Counted from the first letter of the stretch, positions 34,000-45,542 are shown. The stretch: DNA of 64,000 nt from Adenophora triphylla var. japonica (GCA_022495995.1 JAFEMH010005398.1:62001-126000), one strand, 5' to 3'. The notes: generated from the sequence alone by a model not told the origin. Numbers and translations: made by a program.

Positions 34000-34452
34000 T
34001 TTTTTTTTTTTTTTTTTGATTACCCAGGGTTCCCAGCTTCGCGGATCACTCTGGACCACTGCAGAGCCTCGGTATCTTTGACGGAGGTAAATCGCGGGAT
34101 ATGCCCTACGCATGCTAGGGGTGGCAGCACTTATCTTACTGCCCAAGGGAGCCCTCCTACAAGGCATTCACACTCTTCCAACACCAAATGGCCGCTCCAA
34201 TGCTTCGCTTGCTGAGCAATTACATCACTCTCACAACACCAATAATGGCTCAGGTCTTTCCCGCCAAGATTTGAACTCCCCACACCGAGATTGCGAGTCA
34301 GCAGGTCTTCCTTAATCGCACCTGGATGTCTTGAGTGCTCACAGGATCTCCAAACCAGTAGAAATTAAACCACAAAAATTTTTCCTGGGAGAAATCGAAC
34401 CGATAATCTCCCATTCGAAAGGCTATCATTATATCACTGGGCCAAGGCCCAT
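34000..34452 (-). mobile_element. tRNA-derived SINE, copy 2 of the tandem pair
   Basis: It has the same orientation and the same tail type (gctgggaaccctgggtaatc plus poly(A)) and a similar head ('gggccttggcccag' complement, 'cgattt' B-box region). It lies immediately right of copy 1, which inserted at this copy's tail junction. The length suggests extra internal sequence. Confidence 0.8.
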
Positions 34453-35030
34453 TATGGGGGGAGAGAGAGAGGAGGGGACCATTGCTAAAATAAAAGGGGA
34501 GGGGAATAAAGGGACAGTCTCATGTTATGAAGCAGGGGTGTATCTGTAGGGAGCAAAGCAAACCATCCCTTTGTCCTTTACTTACAACCTTCATCGAAAA
34601 TGATAACACACTCCACTGCCCCCTTGCTCTGCCTCTGCCATCATATATCATCCCCTTAGTACTTTGATACCATTTTATAATTAGATATTGGGCAAGGAGA
34701 ATCTGAGAAGTCCAAGTATGAATGTATGTCGGAGATGTTTTATCTTAAAATCAATTGATGATAACGATATTAACCCTTCAAAGTCTATATATCGATCATG
34801 TTTAGTTCTCTCTCGAATATTTGTTTAACACTTCATCCTTTCCTATTGCTTTAGCATTTTGTTTTGGTTACAATGTAGGAGTATTGGTTTGTGTACAATA
34901 AAATATTTGCTTAATAATTAGGTCAAAATAATATTTTCGTTCTCACAAGTTTCATCAAGATATCATTTAAGGGTATTTAACTATAGAAATTTCATATAAA
35001 TTCCACCACTAGTGTTTGTAGCAAAGTAAG
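34453..35030. other. No feature recognised
   Basis: It holds a GA-rich tract (34458-34510) and AT-rich DNA. No coding or repeat boundary was found. Confidence 0.5.
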
Positions 35031-35038
35031 GTCACAAT

Positions 35039-36027
35039 CAGTGGCGTATCCAAAAATTTTAGTGAGAGTAGGCCAAAAAAATTAACGTCACGAATTATCG
35101 TTTTTTATACAAATAAGTATTTTATAACTAGTAAATTAACAAAGTCTTATCAAAAATCACATCTGAAATTACTTATGAGTCTTTCTGTTAGTTATATTTT
35201 TAAGAATATTTAATGTTTCAAATATAACTAAAATCTATTTGATCCCATAATCACAAAATTGAATATAAAAGGTAAGAAAAGTAAGTAATAGAACATGACC
35301 AAAAACTTTTCTAGTTTATTTCGGATCAAGACAATTTTTTTTTTAAACAAAAAATTGGTCATTGAATTTTGGACGGAAGGAGTACAACGAATTATACCTA
35401 AACTTTTTTGAAAGTAATGTAGTAACTTGAGAATGAAATTATGAAAATTTCAATGCCAATCTGCTAAAAACTTAATGAAAAATCAATGCTTATTAACATC
35501 AACTAGATGAATTGGAGTTAAAAATTGAACTATTTTATGTTTGTGAAGAATTAATCAACAAAAAAATCTTATCCCTTCTGTACAGTATATTTTCATATAC
35601 TTTCGAGTTATATATTTTTCATTTCAGTTTAAGGTTATTAGTTGTTTTATCCATAAATGGCGAAGTATGAATAGTGTTTTGGACAATCTTGTTCTCATAA
35701 AAATTCATATAATAATAATAAAAAATCTTTAATCTACTTTTCACTCATTACTTAACACTTAACGAATAGTATTTTGAAAAATGTCATCAACCCACTACAA
35801 TTGTTGACACATTTTACCTTAATTTTAATTTTCTAAAAAAGCATAAAGTCAACTAAAAACTTTAAAATAGGATGAAGAAAATATTATTAAAAAAATTATA
35901 TAGAAATGGAGGAGGTTAGTGTTGTTTATCCTGAATTTTAATTTATTCATAAATCAATACCCAAAACCTGAAGAAAAAAAAACTTTTTTAAAAAATTGAG
36001 TGTCGCCCTAACATAGCACCGCCCCCT
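35039..36027. mobile_element. Non-autonomous hAT element
   Basis: The ends CAGTGGCGTATCC and GCACCGCCCCCT are inverted relatives. They are flanked by 8-bp 'gtcacaat' (35031-35038) and 'gtcacaac' (36028-36035), one mismatch. The AT-rich interior is non-coding. Confidence 0.75.
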
Positions 36028-36409
36028 GTCACAACACCAATCAAACGTTAAAAATCTTAATGAAAAATGGGTCGCCCGGAACCTGAGGTAAGGGAGGACG
36101 ATCAAGGTTAAATTGTCAAAAATGGGACCAACATAACCCAAAATAATACTATATGTAATCATCATGTGTCTTGACTAAACAGACCTATAGCATGAAACAA
36201 ATTCTTGTCAATTTTTTTTTTTTTTTGTTATAAATGAACAAGTACTGTATCTAATTATGATCACTATATGCTTTTCATTAATTTCCAATGCACTTCTAGA
36301 GAGTAAATATAATAAATTTGAAAATTGTAAAAGATCAAAGACAATAAATCCTTTTCAAGATGGCTAGATTCGCAGCTGCTCCTTTCCTTTTTAGCTAAAG
36401 ATAATATAC

Positions 36410-36566
36410 GCTGTCAATTCGGGAATACGGAACAGAACGGAGCGGAACGAAATTATGTTGTCCCACGACGAAAATGGGATGGGACAAAATGGGACGGGAC
36501 TAAAATACTCCGTCCCATCCCGTTCCAAATCTATTGCGGGACGGGACCGTCCCAACTTGACGGCTC
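36410..36566. mobile_element. hAT MITE (157 bp)
   Basis: Inverted ends 'gctgtcaattcggga' and 'cccaacttgacggctc' are flanked by a perfect 8-bp duplication 'taatatac' (36402-36409, 36567-36574). The interior has 'gggacggga' palindromic words. Confidence 0.9.
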
Positions 36567-36574
36567 TAATATAC

Positions 36575-37168
36575 ATGGACAGCTTAATTCACTCACTTGT
36601 TCATTTTATAATTTTTATTGATTTAATCAAATGATGGGCTTATTAGTAACTTAATTAATTAGACTACATGCATCAATAAGGTTATGATCCTCTGTATTTG
36701 TTAAAACAAATATCAAAATATTCTAAACAACATCTGCTACAAGTTTATCCATCACAACAACTAACTGTACAATAATGGTTCCAATTACGCTTCTGCATTA
36801 GCATACAATTCTTAATACGGAGTACAACAATTTTGATATGTTGGTCTTATTTCTTATGTTAATTAGGTCTTATGTATTTTGCGAAATTCAATTATTTATT
36901 CATAAATTAGGATTGGCACATGAAATATAAGGGTACGTTAAAGTCAATAACTTTAATTTTCTATTTTTTGGACTATATATAAATGGGTTGTGCACTAAAT
37001 TAAACTTACATCACCTTTTTGCTAAGAAAATAGACGTAAATGGAACACGAATGAATGGAACCCAGCCTCTAATCTATTTTACTTTATTAGGTATACAAAA
37101 ATTTCCTGCTTCACCGGCATCAATTCCTCATATTGTCTAAATAGTAAACCTCTATTTTATTTATTGAA
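36575..37168. other. No feature recognised
   Basis: This is AT-rich DNA without structure that could be assigned. Confidence 0.5.
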
Positions 37169-37173
37169 ATAAA

Positions 37174-37923
37174 TGTTGGAAAAATATGTTGTGGGTAAAG
37201 GAAGTTGTGTATTTTTTTTACTTGAATCGTTTGTCGTTTGACAAATGTTATTGTTGGTTCATGTGAACATTGAAATGTATATCTAGATGTCCAATTTGAG
37301 ATTGGATGAGAAAGATATGATATCTCAAAGTTGGTGAGTTGAAAGTGTAAATTTTAGAATTTAACACCACTATTGATGTCCCATAATTACTAGATTAATA
37401 AGGGATTAGTATGGATCATTACCTTGGGATTAGGGGTTACAAAGTGTGCAATTAAACCCAATGAATACAAAAAATGACTCTCATATTAATACATGTATTA
37501 ATTGAGAATTAATCACATGATTATTTAAGCTATAACTAGAGAAACTCACGACAAATGAAAACAACTTTTTTCGTCAATCTTCTTCCTCCCTTTTGCAATT
37601 CGTTCATCTTCTTTCTTTGGCCTGCAAGAAATTTATTCATGGTGATTTTGTCCAAGCATAGTGAGATTCGCCAGAGATTCAAGTGTGAAACAATAGTCCG
37701 GTTCGTCCGTTATCATGGGAGACAAACGTCCAAAACAAATTCAAATACAACTCGATGAGGGGACGAATTTGTGTTAAGCAGAGTGTGTTAAACACGAATC
37801 GGACAACATCAAAACGATCAGCCTACGGTTATTTCTTCTTATTAAAGTTTATGTTGTATATTGTATCAATAAATATATTGTAATTCTTTCTATTTCGGGT
37901 TTATTATAAGATTTTGTCTAACA
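37174..37923 (+). repeat. Solo LTR
   Basis: It begins TGTTGGA and ends TCTAACA, with a perfect 5-bp duplication 'ataaa' (37169-37173, 37924-37928). A poly(A)-signal-like 'caataaata' lies near 37866, followed by a U5-like tail, so the orientation is plus. No internal element DNA adjoins it, so it is the product of LTR-LTR recombination. The parent family is not identified. Confidence 0.8.
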
Positions 37924-38149
37924 ATAAAACAATAATTTTTAATGCTTTAAATATTTATCCAAGACTCAGAAACAATTTTCGTGTTTTAGTGGTCACTACT
38001 AGCAATTTAGCATTGGAAAAATTCCTTTTTAACCACAACCCCCAAATCTTATCCCATAAAAACCTATTCCAGATTCAAAATTCCAAACTCATTGAGAAGT
38101 CCAGATCAAAATACCGTGTAAACCCAAAACTCATTTGACCTGGTCAAAT

Positions 38150-38880
38150 ATAATTTCTAAATATCAATTTTACCCCTCCCTCTCTCTAAACGCAAAGGAC
38201 CACTCTCTCTCTCTCTCTCTTTAGACTGAATCCATGAATCCCTCACGCCCTCTCTCTGTCTCGCCAACCCTCGACGTCTCCATCTCCGGCCAAGCCCCCG
38301 TTCCGCCGCTACCTCAATCCCCTTCATCACCGTCCGAGCTCTCCCTTTTTGGACCTTTAACTCATCAAAAAAGAGGTAGAGGGTTTCGCTCATCCACAGT
38401 TATCAATATCATTTCTTGACAAATCTCGTCTCCGTTGATTACTAATACTCCTTCTTGTCTTGCTAATCCAACGCAACCAATCTTTGTAAACCCTACGTCA
38501 AAGGCCATTTTAGGTCAAGGTTCTTGATTCCAATTTTCAACGCCGTTCCCGGGGATTCGCCTCGTTAAATCCTTGCCGTGAAGCTCAATTCAGGTCAATT
38601 TCACCCCTCCGACAAACTCATTGGCACTCGTTTGATTTCTTCTTAAGTGATTCCTTAATTTCATTCTTTAAACCCCCAATTTATTTATTTATTCTTCTTG
38701 AAATTGCTTTGATTTGTTGAATTCCTGTTAGGAATTTCAGATGCTAATAATTTAGCACTGAGAGCTAATTCCTGTTTAGGGTTCTCAAATTTCGATGAAA
38801 AAGCTAGTTTTTTTCTGAGAAAGAGAAGTTTTATAGATAGGGATATCACACACACGTATTTGCAACTGCAAGTCCATTCA
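38150..38880 (+). other. Orphan promoter/5'-leader-like sequence
   Basis: A CT microsatellite (38201-38221) is followed by a GC-richer block (38230-38370) that opens with an ATG (38234, MNPSRPLSVSPT; 60 codons) and ends in intron-like DNA with several 'gt' sites. It looks like a plant first exon plus first intron, but nothing downstream completes a gene. It could be a gene relic or captured leader. Confidence 0.35.
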
Positions 38881-38915
38881 ATCTGAGATCTGAATCCGAT
38901 TCCGGAAGCACCATT

Positions 38916-39262
38916 TGCTATAGGACCATTTAAAGGTCTTATAGCTTTCTATATGATGTTGATAAGTCCTATATCAGTTGCTATAGGACCATTCAAAGGT
39001 CTTAATGCGTTGGTATAAGATTGTGTGAGGTCATATATCACTTGATATAGGACCATTCAAAGGTCTTATAGTGTTGTATATGATGTTGTTAAGTCCTATA
39101 CCAGTTGCTATAGGACCATTCAAAGGTCTTAATGCGATGGTATAAGATTGTGAGGTCCTATACTACTTGCTATAGGACCATCCAATGGTCTTATAGCTTT
39201 GTATATGATGTTGCCAGGTCATATACCATTTGCTATAGGACCATTCAAAGGTCTTATAGCTG
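38916..39262. repeat. Dimeric tandem array with palindromic core
   Basis: Six units of about 62 bp contain 'tataggaccattcaaaggtc' (38920, 38982, 39045, 39107, 39170, 39233). Two alternating spacers ('ttatagctttgtatatgatg' type and 'ttaatgcgatggtataagat' type) give a higher-order period of about 126 bp. The core with its flanks is a near-palindrome. It resembles the subterminal repeats of some DNA transposons, but no terminus was found. Confidence 0.85.
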
Positions 39263-39341
39263 TGAAATTTCATTTTTTTTTAAAATTAATTTTCCTCCAC
39301 AGTTTATACTAATGAAATATATTGCAAAAATAAAAGTAAAC

Positions 39342-39412
39342 AAAGCATTGCCCAAGCGGTTAAGACCTTGGTTTATAGTGGAGGGTTTAGAGTTCAAATC
39401 CCACACCCTACA
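39342..39412 (+). repeat. tRNA-like sequence, probable SINE head or tRNA relic
   Basis: 'gcccaagcggttaagacc' resembles a tRNA A-box region and 'gagttcaaatccc' a B-box. The acceptor-stem ends do not pair well, so it is not called as a tRNA gene. Confidence 0.4.
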
Positions 39413-39641
39413 TTTTCATTCAATTTTTCTAAAATAACATAGAAAATGACGGCTGTTTAGGAATGGGAAGGAGGGGTATTCTAGGTATATTAATTACAGC
39501 GGGTTTCTGAGGAACATCTGATCTCGATTGGGTATTTATGGGTTTGTGATCTCACTTATGGGTCTTAGGGTCCTTAGCTCTTTAGCATTTTATTAACTTT
39601 GCCAACAATGGGTGCATTTTAGCGGTGATCACTAATAGCAA

Positions 39642-39815
39642 TCTATAATCTATAGTATAAATTAGAACTTGTATTTGCTACTGTTGAATGAATAGTTTTA
39701 ATGGCCGAACTTTTCATTTTGCCCTCATACATTTGTCTCTTTCCCATTTTGCCCTTTAAAAAAAATTTAAATTAAAAAAAAAAAAAAATTGTCCTCGGAC
39801 ACGGGCTTCTTCTAG
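39642..39815 (+). mobile_element. Mini-Helitron (174 bp)
   Basis: It starts TCTATAATCTATAGTA after an A and ends with the hairpin TGTCCTCGGACA, ten spacer bases and CTAG before a T. This is the Helitron signature (5'-TC, 3' hairpin then CTRR, insertion between A and T). A related copy in the opposite orientation lies at 49800-49987. Confidence 0.75.
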
Positions 39816-39863
39816 TATAGTAATAATTATTAACTTTGCAACAATGGTTGAATTTCAATACTA

Positions 39864-40095
39864 CTCCCTCCGTCCCATGATAATGCATGCAGTTTGACTT
39901 TTGTTTGAAGTTTGACCATACAATAACGAAAAATTAGAACATTTTAATGAAATTTTAAAAGTTGTTATTGATTTATTACTAACAACACTAACAATTAAAA
40001 ATTTTAAAATTTAATTATAATATATCAATTTCTCGTAGTTGTATAATCAAATTTCATAAAATATCAAACTGTGCGTATTATCAGGGGACGGGGAG
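39864..40095. mobile_element. Stowaway/mariner-like MITE
   Basis: The ends are CTCCCTCCGTCCCATGATAA and TTATCAGGGGACGGGGAG. The arms are largely self-complementary. Confidence 0.85.
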
Positions 40096-40170
40096 TGTAT
40101 ATATTATGGATTTATTTTTTATTTTTATTTTTTTTGGTTTGGTACCAAATTGTTTTTACAAATATAAATA

Positions 40171-40171
40171 A

Positions 40172-40230
<59 letters not shown>
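40171..40230. repeat. (TA)n microsatellite
   Basis: An uninterrupted TA run of nearly 60 bases directly precedes a TA-targeting MITE. Confidence 0.95.
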
Positions 40231-40233
<3 letters not shown>

Positions 40234-40234
40234 A

Positions 40235-40512
40235 CTCCCTCCGTCCCAGTAGAAGCTTTCCATTTTGCCATTTTGGGTGTCCCGTTAAAAGCTTTCACTT
40301 TTCTTTTTTGGCAAAGAATCTTTACTATTTCCTCCACCCATTCTCTCTCCTACATTATTTTAATACTCACAACACCATTATAATTTACTATTCCCTTCAC
40401 TCATTCTCTCTCCTATTTTCAAATTACACTCACAACATTTTTTTCTTTCCACCAATTTTCTTAATTTGCGTGCAATGAAAAAAATGGGTAGCTTATGTTG
40501 GGACGGAGGGAG
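40235..40512. mobile_element. Stowaway-like MITE
   Basis: The ends CTCCCTCCGTCCCAGT and TTGGGACGGAGGGAG are flanked by TA. The interior is closely related to the copy at 33089. Confidence 0.9.
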
Positions 40513-40518
40513 TATATC

Positions 40519-40965
40519 AAGGTTCTAAAAATCGCTAGGCGGCTCGGTCGAGCCTAGCGCCTAGAGCGTCTAGGCGGGGCCACGAATTTACACACATTTT
40601 TATATATATTCCATAGTTTTCTGTCCATAGTGACAAATTCAAGAGGATAAACACAGATTACCATTATGCATAACCAAAAAAAATTACTCACATATTTTTT
40701 AGACTAAAAGCCACCAACATATTGCCTTGAACCATTGGCGTATCTTCCAACTGCAGCATTCCTACTTCCATATGCTTCCCATATAATTTTCAACAGGTGG
40801 TGCAGACTCTCAAAAATAACCAGATCCAGCACTATTTCCGCCTAGGCCCCGCCTAATCCCGCCCAGCCCGCCTAGATCGCCTAGCCCCGCCTTGCCCTGC
40901 CTAGACCACCTAGCGCCTAATTGCCCCGCCTAGCCATAAATCGCGACACCCGGCCTCCGCCTAGC
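40519..40965. repeat. CTAGGCGG-rich repeat element (partial)
   Basis: The left end 'tctaaaaatcgctaggcgg' and many 'ccgcctag'/'ctaggcgg' words arranged in opposite senses recall a widespread plant transposon family. The matching right terminus is missing, so the element is truncated near 40965. Confidence 0.5.
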
Positions 40966-41212
40966 TACTGTATACATATACAGTCTACTGTATATGTATA
41001 CAGTAGTTAAGTATCTACTGTATACAAGTGTATGCAACCACACGTATACACTTCTATACAGTAGCTAAGTATCTACTGTATATATATACAGTTTATTGTA
41101 TATGTATACAGTAGCTAAATATCTACTATATACAAGTGTATACAAGTGGTTCTCATAGTTCTCATTTTAAACGGTTCTCATTGGAGCGTGACCCTATATA
41201 TATATATATATA
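40966..41212. repeat. Palindromic 'tactgtatacagta' repeats ending in a (TA)n tract
   Basis: 'ctactgtata' and 'tatacagtag' recur about ten times. The right edge 'ggttctcattggagcgtgac' before (TA)n resembles common plant Helitron or MULE termini read from the minus strand. Class undecided. Confidence 0.4.
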
Positions 41213-41705
41213 AAAATCAAATATGTTCCTCTATTTCTTTATAAATGCTCATTCACTCTAAAAGACATTGTAAAAGGTTGGCGTTTAAGAAAATGATTTA
41301 GGATAGATGGTTGAACACTCACACATGTTACTCTCTAGTCTCATTTATTTAACTTTAAATGATAAAATAAATACAATTAAATTTTAATCATACATTAATG
41401 TTAATCTAATTATCTTAATATAAATTTAAGAAATATAATTAATGAATCAATAAGTTATTTATAGGCATTTACTTAGAAATGGAGGGAGTAAGGATTTTAA
41501 AAAACCAAATGATTGGTGGTCAAAGCAAGAAATCCCTTTTGCATAATGGAGAAGCCATTGAGCTAGTTTTCGTACTAAAAAAAAAAAAAGGAGAAAGAGA
41601 AGATGATATTCAATCATGAATATCAAATAATACACATATGGCCTGATCTAAAATTACAAAATCATTCCACAAGAATTTTAATCATGAAAAGTAGTAGAAA
41701 TATAA
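41213..41705. other. No feature recognised
   Basis: AT-rich intergenic DNA downstream of the ANT-like gene. Confidence 0.5.
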
Positions 41706-41744
<39 letters not shown>

Positions 41745-41745
<1 letters not shown>

Positions 41746-42008
41746 TCCATCCGTCCCGGCCGACTTAGGATTTTTTGAAATGACACGGGAATTAAGGAAA
41801 AGGTAAATGTTGTGAGTGTAATTTAAAAATAGGAGAGAGAATGAGTGGAGGGAATAGTAAATTATAATGGTGTTGTGAGTATTAAAATAATGTAGGAGAG
41901 AGAATGAGTGGAGAGAATAGTGATTTAAGGTTTCCATTTTGGGTCGTCCTAAGTCGGGTGGGACGCCCAAAATGGCAAAAAGTCCTAAGTCGGCCGGGAC
42001 GGAGGGAG
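41745..42008. mobile_element. Stowaway-like MITE, downstream of the ANT-like gene
   Basis: The ends CTCCATCCGTCCCGGCCGAC and GTCGGCCGGGACGGAGGGAG sit between (TA)n tracts (41707-41744 and 42009-42029). Its body is nearly identical to the copy at 45543-45806. Confidence 0.95.
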
Positions 42009-42029
42009 TATATATATATATATATATAT

Positions 42030-42293
42030 TCCTTCCTTCAATTCCCTCCATTTTGCAAAATCTTGATTCCAACTCATGCTTTGAAAAAGTTTTCCCCAAC
42101 ACTTGCTTTCACATAGTTGATAGTCCCCACCCTTGTCTTTCACTAATTCCCCAATATTGTCTTCCACTAAATAAGTTAATAATATAAAAATAACAAAAAA
42201 ATATATATTACTAAAAGTCCTACAATTACTTTTTCCACCTTCCCCACTACCATCTCCTTCTTGTTCATGCAAAAACTTACACCTACAGAGCCT
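42030..42293 (-). other. 3' flank/UTR of the ANT-like gene
   Basis: This is non-coding sequence of about 260 bases between the stop codon and the nearest MITE. It presumably holds the 3' UTR, though no clear polyadenylation signal can be fixed. Confidence 0.5.
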
Positions 42294-45264
42294 TTAGGCA
42301 TCACCCCATGCAGCAAACACTGGGGGCAAGTGAGCCATTGAGACTGGTGCACCAGCTGATGTGATCCATAAATTACCAACACTGCCCCCTGTCTTAGCAC
42401 CAATGCTAGTTTTATCAGGACTGCCTTCTCTCGAACAGGTCAAACTTGAAGTCAACGATGAAGGGTTTGAGTAGTTCTTGTTGTTATTGGCTCCAACCTT
42501 ATCTGTGTCGTTCATAACATCCGATGGGTTCCCAATTAGACCCTGTAAACAGTTGAAATTACCATTAAGGGTCATTGTTTTCTCGTTAAGTGATTCCACA
42601 CAAGCATTTTCTTGATCATGAGAATGATATAAAGCCATCTTCCAATGTTCTTCATTCCCATTGCTCTCCAACTGATGACTATGTTCTTGATTGTTGTTAT
42701 ACTGAATGAACTCCATTGTGTGTTGGGTGTTTTTCTCTCGCCTTGCTAGCTCACCAGCAAGTAAGGTGTTGCTGGCTGAGATTCTTTCCACGTCGTATCT
42801 TGATATATCAAAGTTGGTAACAGCATTTCCACCACGGAATTTAATTGCAGCCACATCATAAGCCTCTGCCGCTTCCTCTTGAGTGCCTAAAGTTGAATTT
42901 CATTGGATTAATATACGCACACAAGAACTTTCTTTTAAGAGTTTCGTAGTAAAAATCATGTCTTTAAAACTTATTTTTACTTTAAACCATAGAAACTTTT
43001 TGTTTCTGATCCACAGGAAACAGCCTTAGACCAAAGAAAGGCAACAATAGTGGCTCAAAAAGAGAATCTTGACACAAGAAAAAACAAAAGAAGCCAACCG
43101 GAAAACTAATACAGTAGACAAGACTAATTGATATTCTCATGCAAACACAATCTAATCATGTCTTACTGAATGTGCCAAGGTAAAGGTCTTTGTTTCCAGC
43201 TACTCGGCCTATTCTTGCTTGCCATCTCCCATGCTGATGATGTCTGTTAAAAATTCATTATAGAAATTTCATTATAGATCATCAACTACAACTATGGTAT
43301 AAAACTATGATGGTTTTAAAATAAAATATTTTAAGTTCAATATCACAAGTAGAACCTTGTGACTCCTCTGTAAATAGAGGCCCCTCTAGAAAATCCACTA
43401 CTTTTCCTGAAAGATTTACAGGATTACAATGGTTAGCATCCAAATTTATGGCTAATAAACTCAAAAATTATACCAATAATTCCAAAACATTAATCTTTTA
43501 CCTTCTCAAGTGTGCAACAAATTCTTGGCGGGTCATATTCTTCATTGTCTCCAGCTCTTCCTGATAGTTCTCCACCTGCCACAATGGAAATAATTAAATT
43601 AGTATCTAAATTAATGATTAAATGTTGGGTGGAAATTAATTGATTGAAAGTGAAGATAATAATGAAAGAAAATCCTACAGGGAAATTAATATGGGTAGAG
43701 GGTCCCCAGTACTTGAGAGCAGCTTGATCATATGCCCTAGCTGCCTTCTCCTCCATGTCATAGCCACCTAAGTACATACATTTAATAAGATTTTAAATCA
43801 TTTAAGGCTTATTTGTTATTTAAATAAAATTAAGAGAATAATGCTATGTGATTTAATATACATTCAAGTGTGGTTAAAGAAGGAAAAGAACAAGGCTTAC
43901 CAAGATAAACTAAATATATGGGCCATTTGATTGAAAGAGCACATCCCCACACCAACAAGAATCATATGAACATAACAACAAATTAGTTAGAAATGGTCAG
44001 ATCAAACAAACATAATGGGTAAAATAAGGCAGTCAAAAGCAATAATTCCAAACACAGAGATGTCTAAAAAAGCTCAGTTTAGTTCTTGAAGGTGGGGGCT
44101 AAACAAACCTTGTCTCCCTTTCCTGGTCTGCCCTTCCTTCTTGCAACTATTATCCCACAAGTGAGCTTCATATCTTCCAGTCCATCTATGCCTAAAATAA
44201 ACAAATATTACAATATTATAATTATTATTAAAAATTACACACACTAGAAGCCATAACTGAAGAAGGAATTAGGCACTAACCTGGTAACGCCTCTAAACTG
44301 TGAAGTTCTTTGACCAAAGGTGTCAAGGGACTTCCTATGAACAGTTTGCTTTGAAGCTATTTTACCAGAACCCCTTTTCTTGGTTTCAATGGGCATCAAA
44401 GCCTCTGTTGCAGTGGGTGAGATTTGCCTAGAGGCAGTAACACATGAGCTTGACTGAGAGCCAGGGCTCATTGACAAACTCAATGTCTGCAGCTCACCAC
44501 ATGACCCCATTGTAGCACCTGAGCTAACATTTTCAACCATGTGTGTGCTAATTTGATGGTGGTCAAGTGAGTAAGGGGCTGATGGATAGAACCAACTGTG
44601 TTTGGCAGCAGGGTTTTGATTTTCAGAGTTTGGAAGAAGAACTTCTGGGGTTTGTTTGGTTTCTTGTTCTTGATGATGATGATGTGGGGATGTTTGGTAC
44701 ATGGCTTGGCAAGAAAGCTCATCAGAATACATCCATTTTGTTGCTGGCTCTTCATTTTGCTGTTGTTGATGGTGGTGGTACATAATGCTGTCCAAACTAA
44801 GAGCCATTGCCTCTGTTTGATGTTTTTCATAGTCACTAGCAGCCATTGCTGCAGTTCCTCCCAAGAAATTCTCGAGTTTTGGGGCATTATTTTGCACCAT
44901 ACCTTATAAAAGAAAACATTAAAAAATGTCTTTTAAGTAAAAAGCTAGATTTGTAAAGAGAAGTGAGCTAGAGTAACAGGGATAAAAGGAACTAACCATG
45001 AGATGTAGAGAGGGCTTCCAAGATGCAAAGGGAGCCATCAGATTTAAGAGGCATGACAGTCAAAGGAGAGGGGAAGATGTCATCTTGACAAGCAACTCCA
45101 TAAGAGAATGAGGAGGGGTTGAGATGGTAGAAGCTTGTTGGTAAGGGTGAGCTAGCTGAAGCTGAAGAAAGGTCCATTTTCATGTGGGGGGAAAGTGAAA
45201 AGCCAAGCCAGTTATGGTTGTTGTTGTTGTTGTTGTTATTTGTAGCATCACCAATGGACTTCAT
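42294..45264 (-). CDS. ANT: AINTEGUMENTA-like AP2 transcription factor, nine exons
   Basis: This is a nuclear double-AP2 DNA-binding protein of the euANT clade; Arabidopsis ANT promotes organ growth and ovule development. Exons (plus coordinates) are 44997-45264, 44281-44902, 44109-44191, 43911-43919, 43679-43767, 43502-43575, 43356-43406, 43167-43243 and 42294-42886. All junctions are GT/AG and the phases agree, giving 1866 nt, 621 residues and a TAA stop. Exon lengths 9, 89, 74, 51 and 77 match what I recall of the family. AP2-R1 is about residues 290-357 ([20 protein letters not shown]). The linker is 358-391 ([25 protein letters not shown]). AP2-R2 is 392-452 ([18 protein letters not shown]). 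The N-terminal [11 protein letters not shown], the block [27 protein letters not shown] and the C-terminal PVFAAWGDA favour ANT itself over other AIL genes. Poly-Asn and His/Gln runs are present. No break was seen. Confidence 0.93.
43911..43919 (-). other. ANT: 9-nt microexon of the ANT-like gene
   Basis: TTTATCTTG lies between 'ttttag'-type acceptor and 'gtaagc' donor sites, and with its neighbours encodes V-Y-L in the first AP2 domain. This is the conserved microexon of AP2/ANT genes. Standard gene finders often miss it. Confidence 0.9.
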
Positions 45265-45542
45265 TTTCTTTCTCTCTCTCAGTGTGTGTGTTTGAGTCTT
45301 TCTTGGAGAGATTAGATTCTAGCAAGTGGGATCTTCTATGGATTGAAGAAAAGTCAATGATTGAGGAGAAAATAAACTAATCATTCCCAAATAATCTCCC
45401 TCCCTCTTTCTCTTTCTATTTCTCTTTCCCCAATACTTATGCCACCTGAAAAATTAGAAATTGAAAGAAAAAAGAAAAAAAAAATGGTTTTGTGGCTTGT
45501 AAAGTGGATTTTTTTCTCAAAATATTTATTTTTAAAAATATA
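45265..45542 (-). promoter_or_regulatory. 5' UTR and proximal promoter of the ANT-like gene
   Basis: GA-rich leader sequence (complement of 'tttctctctctctcagtgtg') precedes the ATG. No strong TATA box was found in the 278 bases before the upstream MITE, so the transcription start is not fixed. Confidence 0.5.

Noticed and set aside
39342..39412. Possible functional tRNA gene
   Set aside because: The A and B boxes are recognisable but the acceptor-stem ends do not pair, so it is a SINE head or relic.
41662..42102. Ile/Tyr repeat frames over 41.7-42.1 kb
   Set aside because: They translate (TA)n tracts and a MITE.
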